A stretch of DNA of 64,000 nucleotides from an uncultured Treponema sp. (GTDB lineage Bacteria > Spirochaetota > Spirochaetia > Treponematales > Treponemataceae), in the NCBI GenBank assembly GCA_934667505.1, contig CAKULY010000008.1:1-64000 (forward strand), given 5' to 3'. The notes beneath the pieces are model-generated. The model worked only from the letters and a program-made list of their open reading frames with translations, ran no database searches and was not told where the DNA came from. Positions 15,709 to 25,011 of this stretch are shown piece by piece (position 1 is the first letter of the stretch; each line of letters begins with the position of its first letter). The position numbers were made by a program, and so were the translations under genes.

Positions 15709-17085
15709 ATGACTGCTTCAATTAAAAATGGTCCTGTAGAAAATAAGATGGGTGTAATGCCCGTAGTTCCATTAATTCTTAACATGAGCCTTCCAATCAT
15801 GCTTTCAATGTTTGTAATGGCTCTTTACAATATAGTTGACAGTATTTTTGTTGCAAAAATCAGCGAAAATGCGCTTACTGCTGTAAGCCTTGCTTTTCCA
15901 ATTCAAAATCTTCTTATAAGTTTTGCAGTTGGAACAGGAGTCGGTGTAAATTCCTTGCTTTCTATGAGGCTCGGACAAAAAAATCAGGAAGATGTAAATA
16001 AAACTGCGATGATGGGCATTTTTCTTGCCTTTTGCACCTTTGTTTTATTTATGATTCTTGGATTTGCTTGTGTAGATTTATATCTTTCTTCTCAAACAAA
16101 AAATGAAGAAATTATTCTTTATGCAAAGCAGTATCTTTTTGTGATAACAACATTTTGTTTTCCCGCTTGCGCAGAGATTATGTTTGAACGGCTTTTGCAG
16201 GCTACAGGCAGAACTTTCTTTTCAATGATAAGTCAGCTTGTGGGTGCTGTTTCAAATATTATTCTAGATCCTCTTTTTATTTTTGGCATCGGTCCTTTTC
16301 CTGAAATGGGAATAACAGGAGCAGCCGTTGCTACAGTCTTAGGGCAGGTTGCAGGCATGTTAGTCGCTCTTGTGCTGAATTTAAAATATAACAAGGATAT
16401 TCATTTCAGACTTAAAGATTTAGTTCCAGACCTTAAGATTATAGGTTTAATTTACAAAGTTGGAATTCCTTCAATCGCCATGAGTTCAATTACAAGTGTC
16501 ATTGCCTACTTTGTAAATCTGATTTTAGGAAGATTTTCCACAACTGCTATTGCTGTTTACGGAGTGTTCATAAAGATGAACAGTTTTGTCTTTATGCCTG
16601 TTTTTGGGCTTACAAACGGAATTGTTCCTATAATCGCATACAATTATGGTGCAAAGCATCACAAGCGGATAGTCGATACCATAAAGTGGTCTGTGCTTAT
16701 TGCGGTCGCTATTATGGCAGTTGGCTTTGCCGTTTTTGAGATATTTCCAAGACAATTGTTCAAGCTGTTTAGCGCAGGCGAAGATATGCTTGCTATAGGA
16801 GTTCCCGCTTTTAGAATAATTGCCCCAAGTTTCTTGGGAGCTGCCATTGCAATTACGCTTTCTTCGGTTTTTCAAGCTTTTGGAAATGCGGTTTACAGTC
16901 TGATAGTTTCATTTTCGCGCCAGTTTGTTGTATTTCTTCCAGTAGCGTATCTGCTTAGCCTTACAGGAAATGTTCAAAACGTGTGGTGGTGCTTTATTAT
17001 CGCAGAATTCATGTCCGTTGGAATGTCTTTGTTTTTAATGGCAAAGATTTATAACAAAAAAATAAAGGCAGTTCCTTTTGAATAA
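15709..17085 (+). CDS. MATE-family multidrug/cation efflux transporter
   Basis: A 458-residue membrane protein with about 12 helices arranged as two homologous halves, as in the MATE (NorM/DinF) exporters. These remove organic cations or metabolites using a sodium or proton gradient. Typical features are PLILNMSLPIMLSMFV at the start of helix 1, DSIFVAKI after it, and GxFGxGIPS-like repeats (KVGIPSIAMSSI) opening the second half. GGTG precedes the ATG. The gene has no obvious operon partner; a possibly structured leader separates it from the CobW gene. The substrate is unknown. Confidence 0.9.
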   Translation: MTASIKNGPVENKMGVMPVVPLILNMSLPIMLSMFVMALYNIVDSIFVAKISENALTAVSLAFPIQNLLISFAVGTGVGVNSLLSMRLGQKNQEDVNKTAMMGIFLAFCTFVLFMILGFACVDLYLSSQTKNEEIILYAKQYLFVITTFCFPACAEIMFERLLQATGRTFFSMISQLVGAVSNIILDPLFIFGIGPFPEMGITGAAVATVLGQVAGMLVALVLNLKYNKDIHFRLKDLVPDLKIIGLIYKVGIPSIAMSSITSVIAYFVNLILGRFSTTAIAVYGVFIKMNSFVFMPVFGLTNGIVPIIAYNYGAKHHKRIVDTIKWSVLIAVAIMAVGFAVFEIFPRQLFKLFSAGEDMLAIGVPAFRIIAPSFLGAAIAITLSSVFQAFGNAVYSLIVSFSRQFVVFLPVAYLLSLTGNVQNVWWCFIIAEFMSVGMSLFLMAKIYNKKIKAVPFE

Positions 17086-17096
17086 ATTAAACTTTG

Positions 17097-17205
17097 ACAT
17101 TTATGCTATTTAACCTAGATTTCGAGTTTTTAGAAAAAGAATAAAAGTGAAAATTCGCTGAAAGCGTTTTTTTATAATTTATAAAAAAACTAGAAGTCAG
17201 GGTGT
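17097..17205. repeat. Long palindromic intergenic element, short copy C
   Basis: A deleted copy in which the left arm (CTATTTAACCTAG...CGAGTTTTTAG) is joined almost directly to the right arm, keeping the characteristic ATTCGCTGAAAGCG core and lacking the central GGTTGC hairpin. It follows the MATE gene stop. Confidence 0.55.
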
Positions 17206-17368
17206 TTAGAAAATTGCAAATTTATTCAAAAAAATAACGTAAAAGACAGAATTTTTATAAATATGCATTTTATGTTCTTGCAAACACTTTATATAGTTTT
17301 TGTGCTGCAAAAAACTTTGGCTATCCACTAAATATAGCGTATTTTGTTGGTGTTTGATTTTTAAAATG

Positions 17369-17397
17369 TTGTCATTCGTTCTTATTTGAGTTATTAT
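17369..17397 (+). promoter_or_regulatory. Sigma70-type promoter of pflB
   Basis: TTGTCA (17369-17374), a 17-nt spacer, then TATTAT (17392-17397), with transcription expected near 17404. The rest of the 363-bp gap before pflB (17206-17368) is very A+T-rich and I see nothing else in it. Confidence 0.55.
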
Positions 17398-17448
17398 TTA
17401 TATGACTCTAAAGAGCAAAAAATTATTAAATATATAGAGGTATAGACT

Positions 17449-19746
17449 ATGGCTTTAAGACCAGAATGGGAAGGATTTAATCCTGACGGTTTATGGACAA
17501 GCGAAATTAATGTTCGCGATTTTATTCAGGCAAACTACACAGAATATGATGGTGATCAAAGTTTCTTGGCAGGACCTACAGCCGCTACAAAGAAATTGTT
17601 TGATGAGCTTCAAAAATTGCAGAAAGCTGAGCACAACAAAAAATCTGTAGGATTAGATGGAAAAGAAAGGACTGGCGTTCTTGATTTAGACACAGACATT
17701 GTTACAGGTCTTACATCGCATGGCGCAGGATATATCTGTCCAGAAGGAAAAGAGCTTGAACAGGTTGTAGGTCTTCAGACAGACAAGCCTTTAAAAAGAG
17801 CTTTTATGCCTTTCGGTGGAATCCGCATGGCAGAACAATCGTGCGAAATGTACGGCTATAAACCAAACGCTGAATTGCACAAGGTTTTTACAGAATATCA
17901 TAAAACTCACTCAGATGCAGTTTTTGAAGTTTACACTCCAGAAATTCGCAAGGCTCGCAAGGCTCACATTCTTACTGGTCTTCCTGATACTTACGGACGA
18001 GGACGCATCGTTGGTGACTACCGCCGTATTGCTCTTTATGGTATTGACTATCTTATCGAACAAAAGGAAGCAGACAAAGCTAACTGTGGCGACGGAACAA
18101 TGACAGAAGATGTTATTCGTTTGCGCGAAGAGCTTTCTGAACAGATTAAGGCTCTTAAAGGCATTAAAGCAATGGCCGCAATCTACGGTTACGACATTTC
18201 AAAGCCGGCTACAACTGCAAAAGAAGCTTTCCAGTGGTTGTACTTTGGCTACCTTGCTGCAATCAAGACACAGAACGGCGCCGCAATGTCTGTAGGTCGT
18301 ATTTCAACATTCCTTGACTGCTACATTGAACGCGACATCAAGAAAGGTCTTCTTACAGAAGAAAAAGCGCAGGAACTTGTTGACCACATCGTAATGAAGT
18401 TCCGAATGGTTCGTTTTGCTCGTATTGAATCTTACAACCAGCTTTTCTCTGGTGATCCAATTTGGGCTACTCTTGAAGTTGCCGGTTTAGGTCAGGATGG
18501 ACGCTCTGAAGTTACAAAGAACGACTTCCGCTTCCTTCACACTCTTGAAAACATGGGACCAAGCCCAGAGCCTAACATCACAGTTCTTTATTCAAAGAGA
18601 CTTCCAGAAAACTTCCGCCGCTATGCTGCAAAGATTTCTATTGATACATCTTCAATTCAGTATGAAAATGACGACATCATGCGTCCTATTTGGGGCGATG
18701 ACTATTCTATCTGCTGTTGTGTATCTGCAACACAGACAGGAAAAGAAATGCAGTTCTTCGGAGCTCGCGCAAATCTTGCAAAGGCTCTCTTGTACGCAAT
18801 CAACGGAGGTAAGGATGAACGCGATGGACTTACTCCTTACGCACAGGTAGGACCTGAACTTCAGCCAATTACTTCAGAATATCTTGATTACGATGAAGTT
18901 ATGCGAAAGTATGATTTTATGCTTGAATGGCTTGCAGACCTTTATGTAAATACATTGAACGCAATTCACTATATGCATGACAAATACTACTATGAAGCTG
19001 CAGAAATGGCTCTTATAGACACCGATGTTCGCCGTACATTTGCAACAGGTATCGCAGGATTCTCTCACGTAGTTGATTCGCTTTCTGCTATAAAATACGC
19101 AAAAGTAAAAGTAATCCGCGACGACCACGGTCTTGCTTGCGACTTTGTTCCAGAAGGAGAATTCCCTCGCTACGGTCAGGATGATGACAGAGCAGACGAA
19201 ATTGCTATATGGTTGCTCAAGACATTTATGGCTAAAATCAAGAAGCATCCAACATACCGCAATGCAGAGCCTTCAACTTCAATTCTTACAATTACTTCAA
19301 ACGTTGTTTATGGAAAAGCTACTGGTGCTCTTCCTGACGGAAGAAAGGCTCATGAGCCATTCTCTCCAGGAGCTAATCCATGTTACGGCGCAGAAACAAA
19401 AGGTCTTATTAAGTCTTTGAACTCTGTTGCAAAAGTTCCTTACGAATACGCTTTGGACGGAATTTCAAATACTCAGACAATAAATCCTTCTGCTCTTGGT
19501 CACGAAGAAGATGAACGAATAGGAAATCTTGTAAGTGTTATGGATGGATATTTTGCAAAGGGCGCTCATCACTTGAATGTAAACGTATTCGGTGTTGAAA
19601 AGCTTAAGGATTGCCAGGCTCATCCTGAAAAGCCAGAATATGCAAACTTTACAGTTCGCGTTTCAGGTTATGCAGTTCGCTTTATCAATCTTACAAAAGA
19701 ACAGCAGGACGATGTAATTGCTCGTACTTGCCACACAAGCTTGTAA
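17449..19746 (+). CDS. pflB: Formate C-acetyltransferase (pyruvate formate-lyase)
   Basis: A 765-residue glycyl-radical enzyme that converts pyruvate and CoA to formate and acetyl-CoA, a central step of anaerobic fermentation. The catalytic cysteines lie in SICCCVS (C423-C424 align with the usual CC pair, and an extra Cys precedes them). The radical glycine is G740 in RVSGYAV, 25 residues from the C-terminus. Length matches the family (about 760). GAGG precedes the ATG. It is transcribed alone from its own promoter and followed by two hairpin terminators. Its activase lies 2.8 kb downstream, not in the same operon. Codon use looks like that of a highly expressed gene. Confidence 0.97.
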   Translation: MALRPEWEGFNPDGLWTSEINVRDFIQANYTEYDGDQSFLAGPTAATKKLFDELQKLQKAEHNKKSVGLDGKERTGVLDLDTDIVTGLTSHGAGYICPEGKELEQVVGLQTDKPLKRAFMPFGGIRMAEQSCEMYGYKPNAELHKVFTEYHKTHSDAVFEVYTPEIRKARKAHILTGLPDTYGRGRIVGDYRRIALYGIDYLIEQKEADKANCGDGTMTEDVIRLREELSEQIKALKGIKAMAAIYGYDISKPATTAKEAFQWLYFGYLAAIKTQNGAAMSVGRISTFLDCYIERDIKKGLLTEEKAQELVDHIVMKFRMVRFARIESYNQLFSGDPIWATLEVAGLGQDGRSEVTKNDFRFLHTLENMGPSPEPNITVLYSKRLPENFRRYAAKISIDTSSIQYENDDIMRPIWGDDYSICCCVSATQTGKEMQFFGARANLAKALLYAINGGKDERDGLTPYAQVGPELQPITSEYLDYDEVMRKYDFMLEWLADLYVNTLNAIHYMHDKYYYEAAEMALIDTDVRRTFATGIAGFSHVVDSLSAIKYAKVKVIRDDHGLACDFVPEGEFPRYGQDDDRADEIAIWLLKTFMAKIKKHPTYRNAEPSTSILTITSNVVYGKATGALPDGRKAHEPFSPGANPCYGAETKGLIKSLNSVAKVPYEYALDGISNTQTINPSALGHEEDERIGNLVSVMDGYFAKGAHHLNVNVFGVEKLKDCQAHPEKPEYANFTVRVSGYAVRFINLTKEQQDDVIARTCHTSL

Positions 19747-19765
19747 TTTGAATTGATTGAATATG

Positions 19766-19810
19766 TCTAGCCAAGGTCTTTGCGTAAGCGTGGCTTGGCT
19801 AGATGTTTTT
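19766..19810 (+). terminator. Intrinsic terminator of pflB
   Basis: A perfect 10-bp stem, TCTAGCCAAG (19766-19775) with CTTGGCTAGA (19794-19803), is followed by TGTTTTT. The 18-nt loop is not otherwise notable. Confidence 0.8.
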
Positions 19811-19832
19811 AAGGTTTGTAGAAACTTTAAAT

Positions 19833-19880
19833 AAAAAAAGGTGGTCATTTTGACTTAGCTCAATGACCACCTTTTTTTTT
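19833..19880. terminator. Bidirectional terminator between pflB and gltX
   Basis: An A run, then GGTGGTCATT pairing with AATGACCACC, then a run of nine T. It is symmetric, so it can serve both convergent genes. Its loop TTGACTTAGCTC closely resembles the loop of the terminator at 49029-49071 read on the other strand. Confidence 0.85.
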
Positions 19881-19894
19881 GCAAATCGTATTTT

Positions 19895-21475
19895 TTATAG
19901 ACTTGCTAAAGTTTTTTCAATTCTAGCTATGGATTTTTCTTCTCCTAGCACGTGAATAGAACCGATTAAAGGAGGCGAAACTCTGCTTCCTGTAACAGCC
20001 ATTCTTATAGGCATCATAAAGTCGCCAAGTTTTATGCCTAGCTCTTCTGACTTTTGTTTAGCAAAGTTTTCAGCGCCTTCGTGATCTGAAACGAATACTT
20101 GGTGAACAAAACTTTTTGCTTCTTCAAGAACCTGCTTTGTTTTTTCAATATCAAGCCGCTTTGGAACAATCTGTTCTACAGGCGGAACTTCTGGCTCTGT
20201 AAACATAAAGTGAACCATTTCTGCAGCTTCCGTAAGGAACTTCAATCGTTCCTGTATTAATGGCATAAGCCCTAGCAAAGTGTTTTTTACATCTTGGCTA
20301 GTCATGTTCATCGACTTGTCTACGCAGTAAGGTTCTCCGTCTTCGCCAAGTGCAATTCCTGAATACTGAGGACCTACATTCGGTTTTGGCTGCGGATTTT
20401 CAGGATTAATCTCAAGAGTCGCATCTCCTGTTCCTGTTATAAAAGGAAGTGTCCATTTATAAAGCTCTTCGGTTGAAAGTTTTCGAATGTAGTTGCCGTT
20501 GTAGTATTCAAGTTTCTTGTAGTCAAAAACAGCAGGAGACTTGTTTAAGTGTTCTAGTTTAAAATTTTCTGCGAGCTCTTTTAAAGTATAAAATTCTTTG
20601 CCTTCTTCGTAAGAGCAGCCAAGCATTGCCACATAATTTATGATTGCTTGCGGCAAATATCCGCGCGCACGGAATTCGTTAAGCGAAGTTGAACCGTGAC
20701 GCTTAGAAAGCTTTTTGCCGTCAGAACCGTTTACCATTGGCAAGTGGCAGAATTCTGGATGTTCCCAGCCGAATGCTCGGTACATTTGAACGTGCAGCGG
20801 AGTTGAAGGAATCCATTCTTGGGCACGCATAACGTGGCTGATTTTCATAAAATGGTCGTCAACGATGTTTGCAAGATGATATGTTGGAAATCCGTCTGAT
20901 TTTAGCAAAACCGGATCAGGAGAAATGTCCTCATTCTTCCATACAATGTCGCCAAGAAGATGGTCAGAAAATTTTGTTTCGCCTTCCAGCGGAACTTTTA
21001 AACGAATAACATAAGGTTTTCCTGCGTCGAGGTTTGCTTTTACTTCTTCAGGAGTTAAGTGGCGGCAGTTTCTGTCGTAACCCGGAGCCATTTTATTTTC
21101 TGTTTGAATTTTTTTTATGCGTTCAAGGCGTTCTGAATCGCAAAAGCAGTAGTAAGCTTCGCCTTTTTCAACAAGTTCGTAAGCGTACTTTTTGTAAAGT
21201 TCAAACCTCTGGCTTTGAACATAAGGACCATAAGGACCGCCTTTGTTTCCGCCTTCATCCCAATCAATTCCAAGCCATTCCATTGTGTCGTAAAGATTTT
21301 TTACATATTTTTCATCGTATCTAGTTCTGTCAGTGTCTTCAAGGCGAAGAATAAATTTTCCACCTTTTGAACGTGCAAAAAGATAATTAAAAAGCGCTGT
21401 GCGTACACCGCCAATATGCTGCATTCCTGTAGGGGAAGGGGCATATCTTACACGAACTTCATTATTTTCAGACAT
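19895..21475 (-). CDS. gltX: Glutamyl-tRNA synthetase
   Basis: A 526-residue class I aminoacyl-tRNA synthetase that charges tRNA with glutamate. The HIGH-type signature is PSPTGMQHIGG near the N-terminus and the KMSKS-type signature is KKLSKRHGS. I start it at the ATG at 21473-21475, preceded by TTGGAG; an upstream extension of 29 residues lacks a binding site and does not match the family. The catalytic domain is followed by a helical anticodon-binding region. It is expressed alone from a promoter about 60 nt upstream and ends at a bidirectional terminator shared with pflB. Confidence 0.96.
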   Translation of the reverse strand: MSENNEVRVRYAPSPTGMQHIGGVRTALFNYLFARSKGGKFILRLEDTDRTRYDEKYVKNLYDTMEWLGIDWDEGGNKGGPYGPYVQSQRFELYKKYAYELVEKGEAYYCFCDSERLERIKKIQTENKMAPGYDRNCRHLTPEEVKANLDAGKPYVIRLKVPLEGETKFSDHLLGDIVWKNEDISPDPVLLKSDGFPTYHLANIVDDHFMKISHVMRAQEWIPSTPLHVQMYRAFGWEHPEFCHLPMVNGSDGKKLSKRHGSTSLNEFRARGYLPQAIINYVAMLGCSYEEGKEFYTLKELAENFKLEHLNKSPAVFDYKKLEYYNGNYIRKLSTEELYKWTLPFITGTGDATLEINPENPQPKPNVGPQYSGIALGEDGEPYCVDKSMNMTSQDVKNTLLGLMPLIQERLKFLTEAAEMVHFMFTEPEVPPVEQIVPKRLDIEKTKQVLEEAKSFVHQVFVSDHEGAENFAKQKSEELGIKLGDFMMPIRMAVTGSRVSPPLIGSIHVLGEEKSIARIEKTLASL

Positions 21476-21533
21476 ATATACTCCAATAAGAAAGTTTACA
21501 ATCTTTTGTTTTGTGATAAGTTTGCAACTAATA

Positions 21534-21562
21534 AATATATCACAATTACAAATATTGCTCAA
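21534..21562 (-). promoter_or_regulatory. Sigma70-type promoter of gltX
   Basis: Reading leftward: TTGAGC (21557-21562), a 17-nt spacer, then TATATT (21534-21539). This gives a leader of roughly 50 nt before the gltX start. Confidence 0.5.
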
Positions 21563-21567
21563 TTATG

Positions 21568-21648
21568 CTAATTAGCCTAAATTTCAAGTTTTTATGAATT
21601 GTGAAAACGCTTTCAGCGAATTTCTAATTTTTGAAGACTGCGATTTTT
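21568..21648. repeat. Long palindromic intergenic element, half copy D
   Basis: Only the left half is present: GCCTAAATTTCAAGTTTTTATGAATTGTG, then AAAACGCTTTCAGCGAATTT. It matches the left arm of the copies at 28460 and 60567 and lies between divergent gltX and the amidohydrolase gene. Confidence 0.5.
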
Positions 21649-21696
21649 GTAACCCTTTTTGCTAATTTGCGTTATTATATTTATGGGGGTTCAATA

Positions 21697-22503
21697 ATGA
21701 TTATAGATTCTCATGTTCACTTTGGAAGCGCATTGAATTTTGATATGAAAAAAGAATATGTGCTTGAGGCAATGAAAAAATATAAAGTAAATGCAATGAT
21801 TGTTTCTAACTGTGAATCTACAGAGTGTAACCATCAGCAAAAGATTCTTCCAGTTTCTGAGCAAGTTAGGCAAATAAAAAGCGCAATCGGTGCGGTTCAG
21901 TTTGCTAGAGAAAATCCCGGTAAAATTTATGCTGCAATTTGGTGCAAACCTCTTCTTGAAAAACCTGATGATGATTTAGAAACTCTTATAAAAGAAAATT
22001 TAGATGTTGTAAAAGCTCTTAAATTTCACCCTTATCATTCTGCTGTTCCTTTTGATGATGAAAAAATTGAGTCATATATGTATTTGGCAGAAAAATACAA
22101 TCTTCCTGTTATAACGCATACAGGAAACTCAGATTACGACAGCACAGACCGCGTGTATTCGATGGCTTTGCGTCATAAAGGTGTCATTTTTATAATGGCT
22201 CATCTTGGTTTGGAAACAGATAATATGCATGCAATAGAGCTGTGCCGAAAACTGCCAAATCTTTATGGGGATACTGCCTGGGTAAGCATGAAAAGCGCCG
22301 TTGAATTTGTAAAAAAATGTGGAAGCTCAAAATTGCTTTTTGGCAGCGATCTTCCAATTGACGGAGTTGATACATATTTGCATAATCCTTTAGGTGAGCG
22401 AAGCGTTTATCAAGATTATTTTCATGAACTTTTTAAGCATATATCTTCTGAGGATTATGAAAATATTATGGCAAAAAATGCAAAAACTTTGTTTGGAATT
22501 TGA
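21697..22503 (+). CDS. Amidohydrolase-family metal-dependent hydrolase
   Basis: A 268-residue TIM-barrel hydrolase of the amidohydrolase (PF04909-type) superfamily. Metal ligands are visible as DSHVHFG at the N-terminus, the lysine/His strand ALKFHPYHS, VITHTGN, IMAHLG and the terminal LFGSDLPIDG with the catalytic Asp. GGGGG lies shortly before ATG 21697, which I prefer to an unsupported upstream start. The substrate cannot be predicted; it may be a decarboxylase or a hydrolase of a small cyclic compound. It is followed 79 nt later by pflA, probably by position rather than function. Confidence 0.8.
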   Translation: MIIDSHVHFGSALNFDMKKEYVLEAMKKYKVNAMIVSNCESTECNHQQKILPVSEQVRQIKSAIGAVQFARENPGKIYAAIWCKPLLEKPDDDLETLIKENLDVVKALKFHPYHSAVPFDDEKIESYMYLAEKYNLPVITHTGNSDYDSTDRVYSMALRHKGVIFIMAHLGLETDNMHAIELCRKLPNLYGDTAWVSMKSAVEFVKKCGSSKLLFGSDLPIDGVDTYLHNPLGERSVYQDYFHELFKHISSEDYENIMAKNAKTLFGI

Positions 22504-22582
22504 TAAAATTACGGAGTTGAAAGAGTTTTTTCAAAACTACAAAAACTCGAAGTTCGAGTTAAATGAAAAATAAGGATTTTTT

Positions 22583-23329
22583 ATGCAAGGATATATTCAC
22601 AGATTAGAATCGTTTGGTTGCGCAGACGGACCTGGAAGTCGGTTTGTTATTTTTTTTAGTGGCTGCAAGATGCGCTGCCTTTTTTGCCATAATCCTGATA
22701 CTTGGGACATGACAAAAGGAACCCTTTACACTGCAGAAGAGCTTTTAAAAGAAGCAGAAAGTTGCCGCGCATATTGGGGCAAAAAAGGCGGAATCACTGT
22801 AAGCGGAGGGGAACCTCTTTTGCAAATTGATTTTTTGATTGAGCTTTTTACTCTAGCAAAAGAAAAAGGGATTAATACTTGCATTGATACTGCAGGCGGT
22901 CCTTTTGCAACTGAAGGCGAATGGTTTGAAAAGTTTAAAAAACTTATGCAAGTTACAGATATTCTGCTTATGGACATAAAGCACATCGATGAGCAGGAAC
23001 ACATAAAGCTAACAGGCCAGAGCGGTAAAAACATAATTCAAATGTTCCGCTATCTTGATGAAATAAACAAGCCGATTTGGATTAGGCACGTGCTTACTCC
23101 TGGAATAACAGACAACGATGAATATTTGACAAAAACACGTGATTTTATAAGAACTTTGCACAATGTGCAGCGGGTAGAAATTCTTCCATACCATGGACTA
23201 GGCGCAATTAAGTATAAGGATTTGGGAATTGACTATCCTTTAAAAGATGTTGCTAGCCCTAGCGCGGAACGCATTCAAAATGCAAAAAACATTTTGGAAT
23301 GCGATAAGTACACGGCTTGGAAAAACTAG
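22583..23329 (+). CDS. pflA: Pyruvate formate-lyase-activating enzyme (radical SAM)
   Basis: A 248-residue radical SAM enzyme that installs the glycyl radical on PflB. The iron-sulfur cluster ligands are C28, C32 and C35 in GCKMRCLFC, the CX3CX2C pattern of this family. The SAM-contacting motif VSGGEPLLQ follows. Length is that of PflA rather than of the longer activases with extra ferredoxin domains. AAGGA precedes the ATG. It lies downstream of the amidohydrolase gene and 2.8 kb from pflB. No second glycyl-radical enzyme is in the window, so PflB is the expected partner. Confidence 0.95.
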   Translation: MQGYIHRLESFGCADGPGSRFVIFFSGCKMRCLFCHNPDTWDMTKGTLYTAEELLKEAESCRAYWGKKGGITVSGGEPLLQIDFLIELFTLAKEKGINTCIDTAGGPFATEGEWFEKFKKLMQVTDILLMDIKHIDEQEHIKLTGQSGKNIIQMFRYLDEINKPIWIRHVLTPGITDNDEYLTKTRDFIRTLHNVQRVEILPYHGLGAIKYKDLGIDYPLKDVASPSAERIQNAKNILECDKYTAWKN

Positions 23330-23353
23330 CAGTTAGATAAAAAATTAATCTGC

Positions 23354-25006
23354 TTAAGAAGAATAGTTTTCAATCAATTCTGAAAGAATAGGAATAAGCT
23401 GCTTTTTTCGGCTTACAACATCTTTTAAAAAGTAAATTTTGTCTTCAAGTTTTGGAAAGTCAATAAACGGAACAAAGTTTTCTTCGCGAGAAATAAGCAA
23501 AATGCTTGAAAGCTGTGTAATGTCGGTAACTAGCAAGGCTGCAAAAACGGATTTGCTTCCTTTTCTTTCGCTTTCGAGTTCGTTTAAGAATTCTTCTTTT
23601 CGCTCAAGCAGCATTTCTAAGTTGCCTACTTCGATTTGGCTTACAGTGTATGAGTGTTTGTTTTCTCTGTATTCTTTCATATCTTGATGGATGATTTCTG
23701 ACGCAGAGCGACCTTCAATTCTGCTTCCTGCCGTAAGAATTTCTTTTCCTAATTCTTGAATGTCCAGTCCCGTTATGGAAGAAAGGTGCTTAGCCGTATT
23801 TATATCGGTTTGAGTCGTGGTAGTTGACTGAAGAATTAGCGTATCGCTTAGAATTCCGCACAAAAGGAGGCTTGCAATGTCCTTTGGAATTTTAATTTTT
23901 GCATCTGCGAAAAGTCCCGCAATCAGAGTTGAAGTTGAACCTACCGGCTTGTTTATAAACGTTATAGGATAGGTTGTGCTCAAAGGTCCAATCCTGTGGT
24001 GGTCGATAACTTCCTGGATTTTATAGTGTTCGATTCCTTCGACAGCTTGCGAAAGTTCATTGTGATCGACTAGGATAACTTGCACTTTCGGCTCGTTTGT
24101 AAGGTCATGCTCTGAAATTATTCCAATAACTTTATTTTCATTGTCGACAACAGGTAATCTCCTTATAGGGGACTGCTGAAGAATCGGTCTGATTTTTGAA
24201 ATTGTATCAGATTTGTGAACTGCTTGAATTTCGTAATCAGACATAAAACTTACAGGAGTAGAGTAGACTATCATCATTACGGTTTGGCTTGTTGCATAGG
24301 GGCTCATAATCACGCTTACACCGTTTTGTTTTGCTTTTTCTTTTAATTCGTTAGAAAGGCTGAATCCTGAAGTTATGATTAAAAGTTTTACTTTCTTTTC
24401 TATGCAAATTTTGTAAATTTCTTCGCGGTCGCTTGTTATTACAATCGTGTTTTCTATGTTGGTTTCTTCTAGCTGTTTTTTAAAAGATTTTTCGCTTGAG
24501 CTGCCAACTAAAATTCTTGCAGAAAATATTTCTTCCTGATTGAAAACAACTGCCGGCTGCGCGTTCATTGTTTTTATTATTAAAGCGATGCTTGTGGAAA
24601 TTCTTATTTTATGTTCCGGATTTAGGATTTTTAACAATTTTTGCGCAAAATATGAATAGTGAAAAAGCGAAAGATACTTATTGTTTTTATCTACGACAGG
24701 AAGAGCCCTGCTTTTTTCGCTGTCCATTTTACCTATGGCAAACCAGACTGAACTGGTTTTTTCAACTGTATTAAAGTTGTCGTCCATATAATAGTTTACT
24801 TTTGGAATTAAATCAGGAATATACTTAGGGAACTTTACACTAAATTTCTTGTAGATATATTCCGTTTGAGGATTAAAATGTCCTGCGCGTGCTGCAACGT
24901 AATTGTCAAATCCTTGCAGTTTTTTTAATGCCGCATACGCTGTCGCAGAAACGGCAGAATCGGTATCTGGATTTTTATGTCCAAAAATATAAATTGTATT
25001 TTTCAT
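23354..25006 (-). CDS. ppaC: Manganese-dependent inorganic pyrophosphatase with CBS-DRTGG insert
   Basis: A 550-residue family II (DHH) inorganic pyrophosphatase that hydrolyses PPi. The N-terminal metal motif is GHKNPDTDSA, and the VIDHHR (DHH) motif comes after a large insert. That insert (about 70-300) holds two CBS segments around a DRTGG-like domain, the arrangement that lets adenine nucleotides and diadenosine polyphosphates regulate such enzymes. The DHHA2 domain closes the protein. The ATG lies 5 nt after the argD stop codon, so it is the last gene of the arginine operon and probably translationally coupled. It removes PPi produced by biosynthesis and tRNA charging. Confidence 0.92.
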   Translation of the reverse strand: MKNTIYIFGHKNPDTDSAVSATAYAALKKLQGFDNYVAARAGHFNPQTEYIYKKFSVKFPKYIPDLIPKVNYYMDDNFNTVEKTSSVWFAIGKMDSEKSRALPVVDKNNKYLSLFHYSYFAQKLLKILNPEHKIRISTSIALIIKTMNAQPAVVFNQEEIFSARILVGSSSEKSFKKQLEETNIENTIVITSDREEIYKICIEKKVKLLIITSGFSLSNELKEKAKQNGVSVIMSPYATSQTVMMIVYSTPVSFMSDYEIQAVHKSDTISKIRPILQQSPIRRLPVVDNENKVIGIISEHDLTNEPKVQVILVDHNELSQAVEGIEHYKIQEVIDHHRIGPLSTTYPITFINKPVGSTSTLIAGLFADAKIKIPKDIASLLLCGILSDTLILQSTTTTQTDINTAKHLSSITGLDIQELGKEILTAGSRIEGRSASEIIHQDMKEYRENKHSYTVSQIEVGNLEMLLERKEEFLNELESERKGSKSVFAALLVTDITQLSSILLISREENFVPFIDFPKLEDKIYFLKDVVSRKKQLIPILSELIENYSS

Positions 25007-25011
25007 TTTTT